A stretch of DNA of 64,000 bases, taken from NCBI RefSeq assembly GCF_001577265.1, contig NZ_CP014517.1, forward strand, positions 1,169,001 to 1,233,000, given 5' to 3'. Source of the stretch: Variovorax sp. PAMC 28711 (lineage in GTDB: Bacteria > Pseudomonadota > Gammaproteobacteria > Burkholderiales > Burkholderiaceae_C). Shown here in pieces: positions 18,468 through 26,894 of this stretch. Position 1 is the stretch's first letter. Each line of letters starts with the position of its first letter. Made by a program: the position numbers and the translations under genes. The notes below the pieces were generated by a model that had not been told where the DNA came from, ran no database searches, and saw nothing but the letters and a program-made list of their open reading frames with translations.

Positions 18468-20708
18468 ATGAACCGTTTCGACGACATCCAACTGCTGCGC
18501 ATCAACTATCTGCGCGGACCGAACGTGTGGACCTACCGGCCTGTGCTGGAGTCCTGGCTCGATCTGGGCACGCTCGAGGATTTTCCTTCGAACACGATCG
18601 ACGGTTTCACCGGGCGCCTGACCGCCCTGCTGCCGGCGCTCATCGAGCACCACTGCGGCGTCGGTGAACGCGGCGGTTTCATCCAGCGCCTCAACGAAGG
18701 CACCTGGGCGGGCCACGTGCTGGAGCATGTCGTCATCGAACTGCTCAACCTCGCGGGCATGCCGACCGGCTTCGGCCAGACCCGCAGCACGTCGAAGCAC
18801 GGCGTGTACCGGATGGTGTTCCGGGCGCGCGACGAGCAGGTGGCGCGTGCCGCACTCACCGAAGGCCACCGCCTGCTGATGGCCGCCATCAACGACGACC
18901 CGTTCACGCCGGCCGATGTGCAGAAGGCGGTCGATGCGGTCCGGGGCCAGGTCGAGGACTGCTACCTCGGCCCGAGCACCGCCTGCATCGTCGGTGCCGC
19001 CACCGACCGCAGCATTCCGCACCTGCGCCTGAACAGCGGGAACCTCGTGCAGCTCGGCTACGGCGCGAGCCAGCAGCGCATCTGGACCGCCGAGACCGAC
19101 TACACCAGCGCCATCGGTGAATCGATCGCGAGCGACAAGGAACTTACCAAGTCGCTGCTCGCGAGCTGCGGCGTGCCGGTGCCCGAAGGCCGGGTAGTGG
19201 AAAGCGCCGAAGAAGCCTGGGAAGCGGCCGAAGACATCGGCCTGCCGGTGGCGGTGAAGCCATCCGACGCCAACCACGGCCGCGGCGTGTCGCTCGAACT
19301 CACCACGCGCGAGGAAGTCATGGACGCCTTCGCGGTGGCCGAGCCCGAAGGCAGCGACGTGATGGTCGAGCGCTTCGTGCGCGGCGCCGAGCACCGGCTG
19401 CTCGTGGTCGGCGGACAGGTCGTCGCTGCGGCGCGCGGCGAGGTGATCACCGTGACCGGCGACGGCAAGACGAACGTGGTGGCGCTGATCGACAAGCAGC
19501 TCAACAGCGACCCACGCCGCGGCGCCGAAGAAGAGTTCCCGCTCGACCTGATCGACCTCGCGACCGACGCCAAGCTGCAGCTCGAACTGCAGCGGCAAAA
19601 GCTCGACGGCGCCTCGGTGCCCGAGGCGGGCCGCGTGGTGGTCATTCAACGCAACGGCAACCTCGGAGTCGACTGCACCGACCAGGTCCACCCTGAAGTG
19701 GCGCATGCCGCCGTGCTGGCCGCGCGCGTGGTCGGACTCGACATCGCGGGCATCGACCTGGTCGCGCAGGACATCGGCCGACCGCTCGCGGCGCAAGGCG
19801 GTGCCATCGTCGAAGTCAACGCCGGCCCCGGCCTGCTGATGCACCTGAAGCCCGCCGTCGGTTCGCCGCGCCCCGTGGGTCGCGCGATCTGCGACCACCT
19901 TTTTCCGGACGAGGCGTCCGGCCGCATTCCGGTCATCGGCGTGGCGGGCTCGCAAGACACCGCCGTGTTGGCGCGCCTGGTCGCCTGGCTGCTCGGCCTC
20001 GGCGGCCACTACACGGGCCTGGCCTGCCGCGATGGCCTGTTCCTCGAACGCCGCCGCGTCGACGCGCGCGACAGCGCCCACTGGGAAGCCGGCCACCGCC
20101 TGCTCGTGAACCGCGCCGTGCAAGCCGTGGTGATCGAAAACGGCGCCGCCAGCATCCTGCGCGACGGCCTGGCCTACGACCGCTGCGAAGTCGGCATCGT
20201 GACCGACCTCGAAGGCGCAGGGGCGCTCGCCGAGTTCGACATCACCGAGAGCGACCAGATGGTCAAGGTGCTGCGAACGCAGGTCGATGTGGTGCTGGCC
20301 GAAGGCACCGCCGTGCTGAACGCAGCCGACCCGCGCGTCGCCGGCCTCGCGCCGCTGTGCGATGGCGCCGTCATTCTTTATTCCACCGATCCGCAAGCAC
20401 CGGCGCTGTCCACGCACCAGTCCACCGGCGGCAAGGCCGTGCTGGTACGGCAAGACCGCGTGGTGCTGGCCAACGGCAGCAGCGAATCGTTCCTGCCCGG
20501 CCTCGGTCGCCTCACCGTCTGGCGCGCGACGCACATCGGCGTCAGCCTCGAGAGCCTGCTGGCGGCAGTCGCCGCGGCCTGGGCGCTCGGCATTCCGCTG
20601 AACCTGATCGGCGCCGGCGTCGAAGCCTTCGAAGCCGACCTGAACGCGGCGCTTGCGTCGCTCCAGCTGTCGCAGTCGGCGTCGCTGACATCCCCCCAAC
20701 TTTCCTGA
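18468..20708 (+). CDS. cphA': Cyanophycin synthetase-like protein CphA' without a functional Mur-ligase half
   Basis: A 746-residue paralogue of CphA. The N-domain (MNRFDDIQLLRINYLRGPNVWTYR) and the ATP-grasp domain, about residues 217-480, are complete and include VEVNAGPG. The following Mur-ligase-like part is degenerate: the P-loop is GVAGSQDTAVLARL near residue 490 instead of VTGTNGKTTTARL. About 120 residues of the C-terminal ligase domain present in the neighbouring CphA are absent. It should therefore keep the aspartate-adding type of site but not the arginine-adding one. Similar CphA2/CphA' proteins are thought to re-join beta-Asp-Arg dipeptides. It is followed by cphA after 10 bp. 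Confidence 0.9.
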   Translation: MNRFDDIQLLRINYLRGPNVWTYRPVLESWLDLGTLEDFPSNTIDGFTGRLTALLPALIEHHCGVGERGGFIQRLNEGTWAGHVLEHVVIELLNLAGMPTGFGQTRSTSKHGVYRMVFRARDEQVARAALTEGHRLLMAAINDDPFTPADVQKAVDAVRGQVEDCYLGPSTACIVGAATDRSIPHLRLNSGNLVQLGYGASQQRIWTAETDYTSAIGESIASDKELTKSLLASCGVPVPEGRVVESAEEAWEAAEDIGLPVAVKPSDANHGRGVSLELTTREEVMDAFAVAEPEGSDVMVERFVRGAEHRLLVVGGQVVAAARGEVITVTGDGKTNVVALIDKQLNSDPRRGAEEEFPLDLIDLATDAKLQLELQRQKLDGASVPEAGRVVVIQRNGNLGVDCTDQVHPEVAHAAVLAARVVGLDIAGIDLVAQDIGRPLAAQGGAIVEVNAGPGLLMHLKPAVGSPRPVGRAICDHLFPDEASGRIPVIGVAGSQDTAVLARLVAWLLGLGGHYTGLACRDGLFLERRRVDARDSAHWEAGHRLLVNRAVQAVVIENGAASILRDGLAYDRCEVGIVTDLEGAGALAEFDITESDQMVKVLRTQVDVVLAEGTAVLNAADPRVAGLAPLCDGAVILYSTDPQAPALSTHQSTGGKAVLVRQDRVVLANGSSESFLPGLGRLTVWRATHIGVSLESLLAAVAAAWALGIPLNLIGAGVEAFEADLNAALASLQLSQSASLTSPQLS

Positions 20709-20718
20709 GACGCCCGGC

Positions 20719-23286
20719 ATGGAAGTCACCCGCATCCGCGCCCTTCGCGGCCCCAACCTCTGGAGTCGCCACACGACGATCGAGGCCATCGTCACCTGCG
20801 AGGGCGACGAGAACGCCGTCGAGCGGCTGCCCGGTTTCGAAGCGCGGCTGCGCGCGCTGTTCCCGAACATCGGCGAACTGCATCCGATCGTGCTGGGCCA
20901 TCCGCTGGCGCTCGCGCATGTCCTCGAGAACGCAGCCATGGCCTTGCAGGCGCAGGCCGGTTGCGCGGTCAATTTCGGCCACACGGCGCCCACGCCGGAG
21001 GCCGGCGTCTACCAGGTCACGGTGCAGTACAGCGAAGAATCGGTCGGCCGCCGTGCCGTCGCGCTGGCCGAAGAACTGATCAACGCCGCGCTGCACAACA
21101 ACGCCTTCGATGCCGACGCCGCCGTGGCCGAGTTGCGCGACGAAGACGAGTCCGAGCGCCTCGGCCCGAGCACCGGCTCGATCGTCGACGCCGCGGTGGC
21201 GCGCGGCATTCCCTACCGCCGCCTCACGCGCGGCAGCCTCGTGCAGTTCGGTTGGGGTTCGAAGCAGCGCCGCATCCAGGCCGCCGAGATCGACAGCACC
21301 AGCGGCGTGGCCGAATCCATCGCGCAAGACAAGGAACTCACCAAGCAATTGCTCAATGCCGCCGGCGTGCCGGTGCCGCTCGGCCGCCCGGTCGCCGATG
21401 CCGACGACGCCTGGGCAGCGGCGCAAGACATCGGCCTGCCCGTCGTGATCAAGCCGCAGGACGGCAACCAGGGCAAGGGCGTGACGGTGAACATCACGTC
21501 GCGCGAGCAGCTCGTGGCCGCCTACGACTCCGCCGCGCACTACGGCGAAGTGATGGTCGAGAAATTCCTGCCGGGCTTCGACTTCCGTTTGCTGGTGGTC
21601 GGCGACAAGCTGGTCGCCGCGGCGCGCCGCGACCCGCCGCAAGTGATCGGTGACGGCACCTGCACCGTGCGCCAGCTGGTCGACACCGTCAACCTCGATC
21701 CGCGCCGCGGCGTAGGCCACGCGACCTCGCTCACGAAGATCCGGCTGGACGACATCGCGATCGGCCGCCTCGAATCGCAAGGCCTCACGCCCGACAGCGT
21801 GCCCGCGCGCGGCCAGCGCGTGGTGCTGCGCAACAACGCCAACCTCTCGACCGGCGGCAGCGCGACCGATGTGACCGACACGGTGCACCCCGAAATCGCC
21901 GCGCGCGCGGTCGATGCGGCGCAGATGGTCGGCCTCGACATCTGCGGCGTCGACATGGTCTGCGAGAACGTGCTGCGGCCACTCGAGGAGCAGCACGGCG
22001 GTGTGGTCGAAGTGAACGCGGCACCGGGCCTTCGCATGCACATCTCGCCGTCGTTCGGCCGCGGCCGCGCGGTCGGCGAGGCGGTGATGGACACGCTCTA
22101 CGCGCAAGGCGACAACGGCCGCATTCCGGTCGTCGCAGTCACCGGGACGAACGGCAAGACCACCACCGCGCGCCTCATCAACCACCTGCTCGCCTCGAGC
22201 GGCCTCCGAACGGGCATGACCAACACCGACGGCGTGTACGTCGACGGCCGGCAGACCGACAGCGGCGACTGCAGCGGCCCGAAGAGCGCGCGCAACGTGC
22301 TCATGCACCCCGACGTGGATGCCGCCGTGTTCGAAGTGGCGCGCGGTGGCGTGCTGCGCGAAGGCCTCGGCTTCGACCGCTGCCAGGTGGCGGTGGTCAC
22401 CAACATCGGCAGCGGCGACCACCTCGGCCTGAACTACATCACCACAGTGGAAGACCTCGCGGTGCTCAAGCGCGTGATCGTGCGCAACGTGTCCGACGAC
22501 GGCCACGCGGTGCTCAACGCGGCCGACCCGATCGTCGCGGCCATGGCCGCCGGCTGCCCGGGCCGAGTGATCTTTTTCGCGGCCGATCGGCAACACGCTG
22601 TCATGGCCACGCATCGCGCACAGGGCAAGCGCACCGTGTACGTCGACCAGGACGTGCTGGTCGCCGCCGAAGGCTCGTGGCGCGAACGCATTCCACTGCG
22701 CGACGTGCCGATCACGCGCGGCGGCAGCATCGGGTTCCAGGTCGACAACGTCATGGCGTCCGTCGCGGCCGCGTGGGCCGTGGGCCTGGACTGGGACACG
22801 ATCCGCAGCGGCCTCGCGAGCTTCATGAACGACGCGGCCGGCGTGCCCGGCCGCTTCAACGTGATGGCGTACCGCGGTGCCACCGTGATCGCCGACTACG
22901 GCCACAACACCGATGCGATGCGCGCGCTGGTGTCGGCCGTCGACACCATGCCGGCGCACAAGCGCTCGGTCGTGATCAGCGGCGCCGGCGACCGCCGCGA
23001 CAGCGACATCCGCGACCAGACCGCCATCCTCGGCCAGGCCTTCGACGATGTGATCCTGTACCAGGACGCGGCGCAACGCGGGCGCGCCGATGGCGAAGTC
23101 ATGGCGCTGTTGCGGCAAGGCCTGCAAGGCGCATCGCGCACCCGGCACATCGAGGAAATCCGCGGCGAGTTCATCGCGATCGACACCGCGCTGGCGCGCC
23201 TGCAGCCGGGCGACCTGTCGCTGATCCTGGTCGACCAGGTCGAGGAAGCCCTGGCGCACCTGGCCAAACGCATCGCAGAAGGCTGA
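20719..23286 (+). CDS. cphA: Cyanophycin synthetase CphA
   Basis: CphA polymerises aspartate and arginine into cyanophycin, a nitrogen and carbon reserve stored as cytoplasmic granules. The 855-residue product has the N-domain and an ATP-grasp domain (about residues 198-460, ending in VVEVNAAPGLRMH). A complete Mur-ligase-like half carries the P-loop TGTNGKTTT at about residues 475-483, the motif TNIGSGDHLG and C-terminal segments ADYGHNTDAM and GAGDRRDSD. Both catalytic halves look intact. No cyanophycinase or isoaspartyl dipeptidase gene lies in the window. Confidence 0.97.
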   Translation: MEVTRIRALRGPNLWSRHTTIEAIVTCEGDENAVERLPGFEARLRALFPNIGELHPIVLGHPLALAHVLENAAMALQAQAGCAVNFGHTAPTPEAGVYQVTVQYSEESVGRRAVALAEELINAALHNNAFDADAAVAELRDEDESERLGPSTGSIVDAAVARGIPYRRLTRGSLVQFGWGSKQRRIQAAEIDSTSGVAESIAQDKELTKQLLNAAGVPVPLGRPVADADDAWAAAQDIGLPVVIKPQDGNQGKGVTVNITSREQLVAAYDSAAHYGEVMVEKFLPGFDFRLLVVGDKLVAAARRDPPQVIGDGTCTVRQLVDTVNLDPRRGVGHATSLTKIRLDDIAIGRLESQGLTPDSVPARGQRVVLRNNANLSTGGSATDVTDTVHPEIAARAVDAAQMVGLDICGVDMVCENVLRPLEEQHGGVVEVNAAPGLRMHISPSFGRGRAVGEAVMDTLYAQGDNGRIPVVAVTGTNGKTTTARLINHLLASSGLRTGMTNTDGVYVDGRQTDSGDCSGPKSARNVLMHPDVDAAVFEVARGGVLREGLGFDRCQVAVVTNIGSGDHLGLNYITTVEDLAVLKRVIVRNVSDDGHAVLNAADPIVAAMAAGCPGRVIFFAADRQHAVMATHRAQGKRTVYVDQDVLVAAEGSWRERIPLRDVPITRGGSIGFQVDNVMASVAAAWAVGLDWDTIRSGLASFMNDAAGVPGRFNVMAYRGATVIADYGHNTDAMRALVSAVDTMPAHKRSVVISGAGDRRDSDIRDQTAILGQAFDDVILYQDAAQRGRADGEVMALLRQGLQGASRTRHIEEIRGEFIAIDTALARLQPGDLSLILVDQVEEALAHLAKRIAEG

Positions 23287-23293
23287 CCGCACA

Positions 23294-23365
23294 TCTGGCA
23301 GGCTTGCCAGACACGTCCGACACGAATCGGCGCGCCCCGAGCGATGGGAACGCCGCGGCGTCCCA
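23294..23365 (+). terminator. Two hairpins after cphA
   Basis: Just after the cphA stop, a perfect 7-bp stem (TCTGGCA / TGCCAGA, 4-base loop) lies at 23294-23311. A second strong GC stem around CGCCGCGGCG lies at 23345-23365. Neither has a T-run. They may mark the 3' end of the cphA transcript or be part of the leader of the next gene. Confidence 0.35.
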
Positions 23366-23416
23366 CAGTCGACCGTGGGCTCGTGGCTCAGTGTGCATGG
23401 CAACTCAAGGAATCCC

Positions 23417-23803
23417 ATGAACAAGATCACTCGCACCGCTCTGGCCCTCGGCTTTGGCATCTGCACCGCCACCGCTTTCGCTCAGACGACCGGCGCACCC
23501 GGCTCCGCCGCCCGCATGCAAAGCGAGCGCGCGACCTGCGACGGCACGCAACAGGACAAGGCCGCGTGCCTGCGCGAGGCAGGCGCGGCTCGCCAGGAAG
23601 CCGGCCGCAACGGACTGACCAGCGACGGCCGCGCCGGCAACAACGCCAACGCGATGGCGCGCTGCGACCTGCAACCGATGGCCGATCGGGCCGATTGCGA
23701 AGCGCGCTTGCGCGGTGCCGCCGGCAGCAGCACGACGACCAGCGGCAGCGTGATGGGCGGCGGCGTCATTCGTGAAACCGTCACCCCGGTTCCTGCCAAG
23801 TAA
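23417..23803 (+). CDS. Secreted small protein with Cx9C and Cx10C cysteine pairs
   Basis: A 128-residue protein of unknown function. It has a signal peptide (about residues 1-23, ending in ATAFA). The mature part contains a Cx9C pair (CDGTQQDKAAC), the helix LREAGAARQEAG, then a Cx10C pair (CDLQPMADRADC). It ends in GGGVIRETVTPVPAK. The start at 23417 has AAGGA 6 bases upstream. The gene 31 bp downstream is a clear paralogue with the same cysteine spacing. Periplasmic location with two internal disulfides is an inference. Confidence 0.8.
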   Translation: MNKITRTALALGFGICTATAFAQTTGAPGSAARMQSERATCDGTQQDKAACLREAGAARQEAGRNGLTSDGRAGNNANAMARCDLQPMADRADCEARLRGAAGSSTTTSGSVMGGGVIRETVTPVPAK

Positions 23804-23834
23804 CCGCCGCCAGGACACACGTCGAGGAGCAACC

Positions 23835-24224
23835 ATGAAGCAAGTCATTCAGCGTTCCGCCATCGCAGCGCTGATCGCGGTCAGCGGCATCGTCGGTGCG
23901 AGTGCAGCGTCGGCTGCCGGCCCGCGCCGCGCGGCGGATTCCAGCACTTACCAGCAGGAAGTTGCGGTGTGCGGGCACATTCAGCAAGACCGCGCCGCCT
24001 GCATTCGCGAAGCGGGCGCCGCGCGCCAGGCCGCGGCGCGCGGCGACCTCTCCAATCCGCCGGACTACCGGCGCAATGCGATGGCGCGTTGCGCTGCGCA
24101 AGAGCCGGTCGATCGCGCCGCCTGCGAGGCGCGCGTGCAAGGTGCCGGTCGCACGTCTGTCGAGGGCAGTGTGCTGGGTGGCGGGCTGATCTACGAAACG
24201 GTAACGCCTATCCCGCCGCGCTGA
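23835..24224 (+). CDS. Paralogue of the preceding Cx9C/Cx10C secreted protein
   Basis: A 129-residue secreted protein of unknown function, similar over its whole length to the product of 23417-23803. It has a signal peptide (about residues 1-27). The shared elements are a Cx9C pair (CGHIQQDRAAC), IREAGAARQAA, NAMARC, a Cx10C pair and the ending GGGLIYETVTPIPPR. GAGGAG lies 6 bases before the ATG at 23835. The two genes form a tandem duplication and are closed by the strong terminator at 24243. Confidence 0.8.
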   Translation: MKQVIQRSAIAALIAVSGIVGASAASAAGPRRAADSSTYQQEVAVCGHIQQDRAACIREAGAARQAAARGDLSNPPDYRRNAMARCAAQEPVDRAACEARVQGAGRTSVEGSVLGGGLIYETVTPIPPR

Positions 24225-24242
24225 ACCCGGCTCGCACCCATG

Positions 24243-24271
24243 AAAAAGGCGGACTGTGTCCGCCTTTTTTT
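24243..24271 (+). terminator. Strong intrinsic terminator
   Basis: A perfect 12-bp stem (AAAAAGGCGGAC / GTCCGCCTTTTT) with a TGT loop is followed by an uninterrupted T-run. It lies 18 bp after the second cysteine-pair gene. The A-run in front also makes it usable from the other strand. Confidence 0.92.
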
Positions 24272-24312
24272 CGGGGCGCTTGATGCGCCCGATTTCCGGG
24301 TCCGTCAGGCCG

Positions 24313-24438
24313 TCACTTCGTCGCCCCGCCGAAAGGCGGCAGCTCCCATGCGGTGGACGATGCGTCCGCCGGCGCCGCGAGCACGAGGGCTGCGGCCGAA
24401 GCGATGGAGACGATGAGGATGGCGATGTAGTGGCTCAT
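24313..24438 (-). CDS. Possible small membrane or secreted peptide (41 aa)
   Basis: An open frame of 41 codons starting MSHYIAILIVSIASAAALVLAAP. It has one hydrophobic segment at residues 4-22 and a short polar tail. It could be a small membrane protein or a cleaved exported peptide. No clear ribosome binding site is seen and no family is recognised. It lies convergent to the terminator at 24243. Confidence 0.35.
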   Translation of the reverse strand: MSHYIAILIVSIASAAALVLAAPADASSTAWELPPFGGATK

Positions 24439-24527
24439 GGGCAGGTAGTTTTGCGGCACCGCATCAAATGGCCTGTCAGCCGCTGCCTCAGCCGTGCGCC
24501 CGGCACCATCCACGAACATGCCGCCGT

Positions 24528-24743
24528 TCACCACAGCCGCCACGCCGACCGGCGAATGACGCGCGGCGCTTCGAGCGTGCCGCATTCGGTCGGCGCCGTG
24601 TCAGTAAAACGGCGCCGGATTTCGGCTTCGTGCGCCTGGGCTTTTTCACGCGCGTTCTTCACGCCGTGCGTCGCATCCCGGCGCCAGGCGAAGGAACGCA
24701 CGAGCAATTGGTTATCGCAGAGGAGGCCAGGTGCAGTAGTCAT
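24528..24743 (-). CDS. Doubtful small basic ORF (71 aa)
   Basis: A 71-codon frame starting MTTAPGLLCDNQLLVRSFAW, rich in Arg. No family, signal or ribosome binding site is recognised. It is listed only because the 725-bp stretch 24225-24949 otherwise holds nothing but the terminator and the 41-residue ORF. It may be spurious. Confidence 0.2.
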   Translation of the reverse strand: MTTAPGLLCDNQLLVRSFAWRRDATHGVKNAREKAQAHEAEIRRRFTDTAPTECGTLEAPRVIRRSAWRLW

Positions 24744-24949
24744 GCGGCGATTCTTGTCGGCAATGGCCTGAACCCCGTGAGAACCCTGACACGGTTGCAC
24801 GCTCCGAAAACACGAATGGCGCCTTCGCGTGACATTCTTCCGCTGGATAGCCGCCGATTTTTTTTGACACGGGTGCATCCGGCAGCGCATCCGGCGTGTA
24901 GAGCCAGTGGCAGCAAATGTGCTGCTTCCTTTTCACTGGAGAAAATCAA

Positions 24950-25528
24950 ATGCGCACACCCCACGTTTCACGTCTTGTCGCGGTTCCGGCCGTCCTGTCT
25001 GCCGTCGCACTGCTCGCCGCCTGCGGCTCCATGGGCGGCTCCGGCGCCATGGGCACCAGCTTCAACCAGTCGTCGCTGCCGGCGTCGATCCAGGTGCCAC
25101 CCGGCAACAAGGTCGCCATGGAAACTGTCGGCATGGGCGACGTCACCTACGAATGCCGTGACAAGGCCAACGCGCCCGGCCAGACCGAATGGGTTTTCGC
25201 GGGCCCGGATGCCAAACTGATGGATCGCAGCGGCAAGCAGGTCGGCAAGTACTACGGTCCGCCGGCCACGTGGGAAGCCATGGATGGTTCCAAGCTGACC
25301 GCCACGCAGCTCGCCGTCGCGCCATCGAGCCCGACCTCGCTGCCCTACCAGCTGGTCAAGGCCAATCCGGCCATGGGCAGCGGTGCGATGACCGGCGTGA
25401 CCTACATCCAGCGCGTCGCACTCACGGGTGGCGTGGCACCTTCGGCCATGCCTTGCACGCCCGCCACCAAGGGCCAGAAGCAGACGGTCAAGTACCAGGC
25501 CGACTACATCTTCTGGAAGGCCTCCTGA
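24950..25528 (+). CDS. DUF3455 family lipoprotein
   Basis: A 192-residue protein of the DUF3455 family. The N-terminal signal ends in LLAAC with a likely lipidated cysteine near residue 24. The mature part contains TYECRDKANAPGQTEWVFAGPDAKLMD, KYYGPPATWEAMDGSK, and two further cysteines that may pair. The family is of unknown function and often found near ECF sigma factors. CTGGAG lies 9 bases before the ATG at 24950. The next gene is an ECF sigma factor. Confidence 0.85.
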   Translation: MRTPHVSRLVAVPAVLSAVALLAACGSMGGSGAMGTSFNQSSLPASIQVPPGNKVAMETVGMGDVTYECRDKANAPGQTEWVFAGPDAKLMDRSGKQVGKYYGPPATWEAMDGSKLTATQLAVAPSSPTSLPYQLVKANPAMGSGAMTGVTYIQRVALTGGVAPSAMPCTPATKGQKQTVKYQADYIFWKAS

Positions 25529-25565
25529 CCGAGGGCACCGAGGCCGCATCGCGGCGGTGAAGCGC

Positions 25566-25591
25566 GGCTCGAATACCATCGAGCCCTCTTT
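25566..25591 (+). terminator. Hairpin between the DUF3455 and sigma factor genes
   Basis: A perfect 7-bp stem, GGCTCGA / TCGAGCC, with a 6-base loop is followed by CTCTTTC, 37 bp after the DUF3455 stop and 18 bp before the sigma factor start. It may be a weak terminator or a regulatory element in the sigma factor leader. Confidence 0.4.
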
Positions 25592-25609
25592 CATCCGCCG
25601 CGATCGACC

Positions 25610-26173
25610 TTGCCGCCTGCCGACCACTTCGACTACGACGCCGCACTGATGGCCTGCGCCCAAGGCGACCGCCAGGCCCTGCACCGCCTCTACGAGCGCG
25701 AAGCGCGGTTCCTGCTGGGCGTGGCGCTGCGCATCGTGCGCACGCACCACCGTGCAGAAGACGTATTGCACGACGCGTTCCTGAGCATCTGGCAACGCGC
25801 GGCGACCTTCGATCCCACCCGCGGCGAAGGCCGCGGCTGGATCTACAGCGTGGTGCGTAATGCCGCGCTCAACATGGTGCGCAGCACCTCGCGCGAAATC
25901 ACGGTCGACGAAGACACCGGCGCGGCGCTGGACGACGACGCTGCGCTCGCAGCCTATGCGACGACGGCCGATCCGTTCGAGCTGCGCGCCGACCTCGGCC
26001 GGCTGCACGGCTGCCTCGCGGGCCTGGAGCCGGCGCGCCGCGACTGCATCCTCTACGCGTACGTCGAAGGGTGTTCGCACTCGGAGATTGCCGAGCGCAC
26101 ACGCACGCCGCTCGGTACCGTGAAGGCGTGGATTCAACGCGGCATGAAGACCCTGCGGGAATGCATGTCGTGA
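25610..26173 (+). CDS. ECF-type RNA polymerase sigma factor
   Basis: A 187-residue sigma-70 family protein with only regions 2 and 4. Region 2 contains RAEDVLHDAFLSIWQRAATFDP (about residues 48-70), and region 4 the helix-turn-helix CSHSEIAERTRTPLGTVKAWIQRGMKTLRE near the C-terminus. It resembles the SigK/SigJ-like group that is paired with RskA-type anti-sigma factors. The start is TTG at 25610; an internal ATG at 25649 is an alternative. It overlaps the downstream anti-sigma gene. Confidence 0.88.
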   Translation: MPPADHFDYDAALMACAQGDRQALHRLYEREARFLLGVALRIVRTHHRAEDVLHDAFLSIWQRAATFDPTRGEGRGWIYSVVRNAALNMVRSTSREITVDEDTGAALDDDAALAAYATTADPFELRADLGRLHGCLAGLEPARRDCILYAYVEGCSHSEIAERTRTPLGTVKAWIQRGMKTLRECMS

Positions 26174-26877
26174 ACGAAGACATCGACGCCCTCGCGGCCG
26201 ACTATGTGCTCGGCACGTCCAGCGCCGCCGAGCGCCGGGCGGTGGAGGCGCGCCTCGCGCACGACGCCGCGCTGCGCGACGCGGTGCAGGCCTGGGAAGC
26301 GCGCTTGCTGCCGCTCGCCTCGCTGGCGCCTCCCGTGGAGCCGTCACCGGCGCTGTGGCAACGCATCGACCAGAGCCTCGCCGCTACCTCGGACGCGAAA
26401 CCCGTTCAGCGCCCTGCGCCCCGCCCGAACTGGTGGAACAACCTCACCCTGTGGCGCGGCATGACCGGCGCGGGTTTCGCCACCGCCGCCGTGCTGGCCT
26501 CGGTGCTGGCGTTGCGCATCGCCGCACCGCCACCCTCCCCCGAATTCATGGTCGTGCTGGTCGAACCGCAAGGCAAGGCGCCGGGCTACGTGATCCAGAC
26601 GAACGCGGCGCGCCAGCTCAGCCTCGTGCCGCTGGGCACCGCGACGGTCCCCAGCCAGAAGTCCCTTCAGTTCTGGACCAAGGCCGACCAGTGGCGCGGG
26701 CCGGTGTCGCTCGGCCTGGTCAAGCCCGGCCAGACGCTGCGGGTTCCGCTGAACCAGCTTCCGCCGCTGGAAGCCAACCAGTTGTTCGAACTCACGCTGG
26801 AGCCGGAAAACGGCTCGCCGATCGACCGGCCGACCGGCCCGATCCAGTTCATCGGCCGGGCCGTCAAGGTCTTGTAG
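26170..26877 (+). CDS. RskA-type anti-sigma factor
   Basis: A 235-residue single-pass membrane protein. The N-terminal domain (NEDIDALAADYVLGTSSAAERRAVEARLAHD) is the helical sigma-binding region. A membrane helix lies near residues 98-118 (FATAAVLASVLALRIA), and the C-terminal RskA domain is periplasmic with a beta-rich sequence ending in QFIGRAVKVL. I chose the GTG at 26170, which overlaps the sigma stop by 4 bp; an ATG at 26161 is possible. It should hold the sigma factor inactive until an envelope signal arrives. Confidence 0.86.
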   Translation: MNEDIDALAADYVLGTSSAAERRAVEARLAHDAALRDAVQAWEARLLPLASLAPPVEPSPALWQRIDQSLAATSDAKPVQRPAPRPNWWNNLTLWRGMTGAGFATAAVLASVLALRIAAPPPSPEFMVVLVEPQGKAPGYVIQTNAARQLSLVPLGTATVPSQKSLQFWTKADQWRGPVSLGLVKPGQTLRVPLNQLPPLEANQLFELTLEPENGSPIDRPTGPIQFIGRAVKVL

Positions 26878-26894
26878 CCGCCCGGCGCGGGCGG
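26878..26894. terminator. Hairpin exactly filling the gap between convergent genes
   Basis: A perfect 7-bp GC stem (CCGCCCG / CGGGCGG) with a 3-base loop occupies all 17 bases between the stops of the anti-sigma gene and the convergent gene at 26895. It has no T-run on either side, but the position suggests a bidirectional transcript end. Confidence 0.45.

Noticed and set aside
20542..23472. 976-codon minus-strand frame opposite cphA
   Set aside because: Antisense to cyanophycin synthetase with intact catalytic motifs; no domains in the frame.
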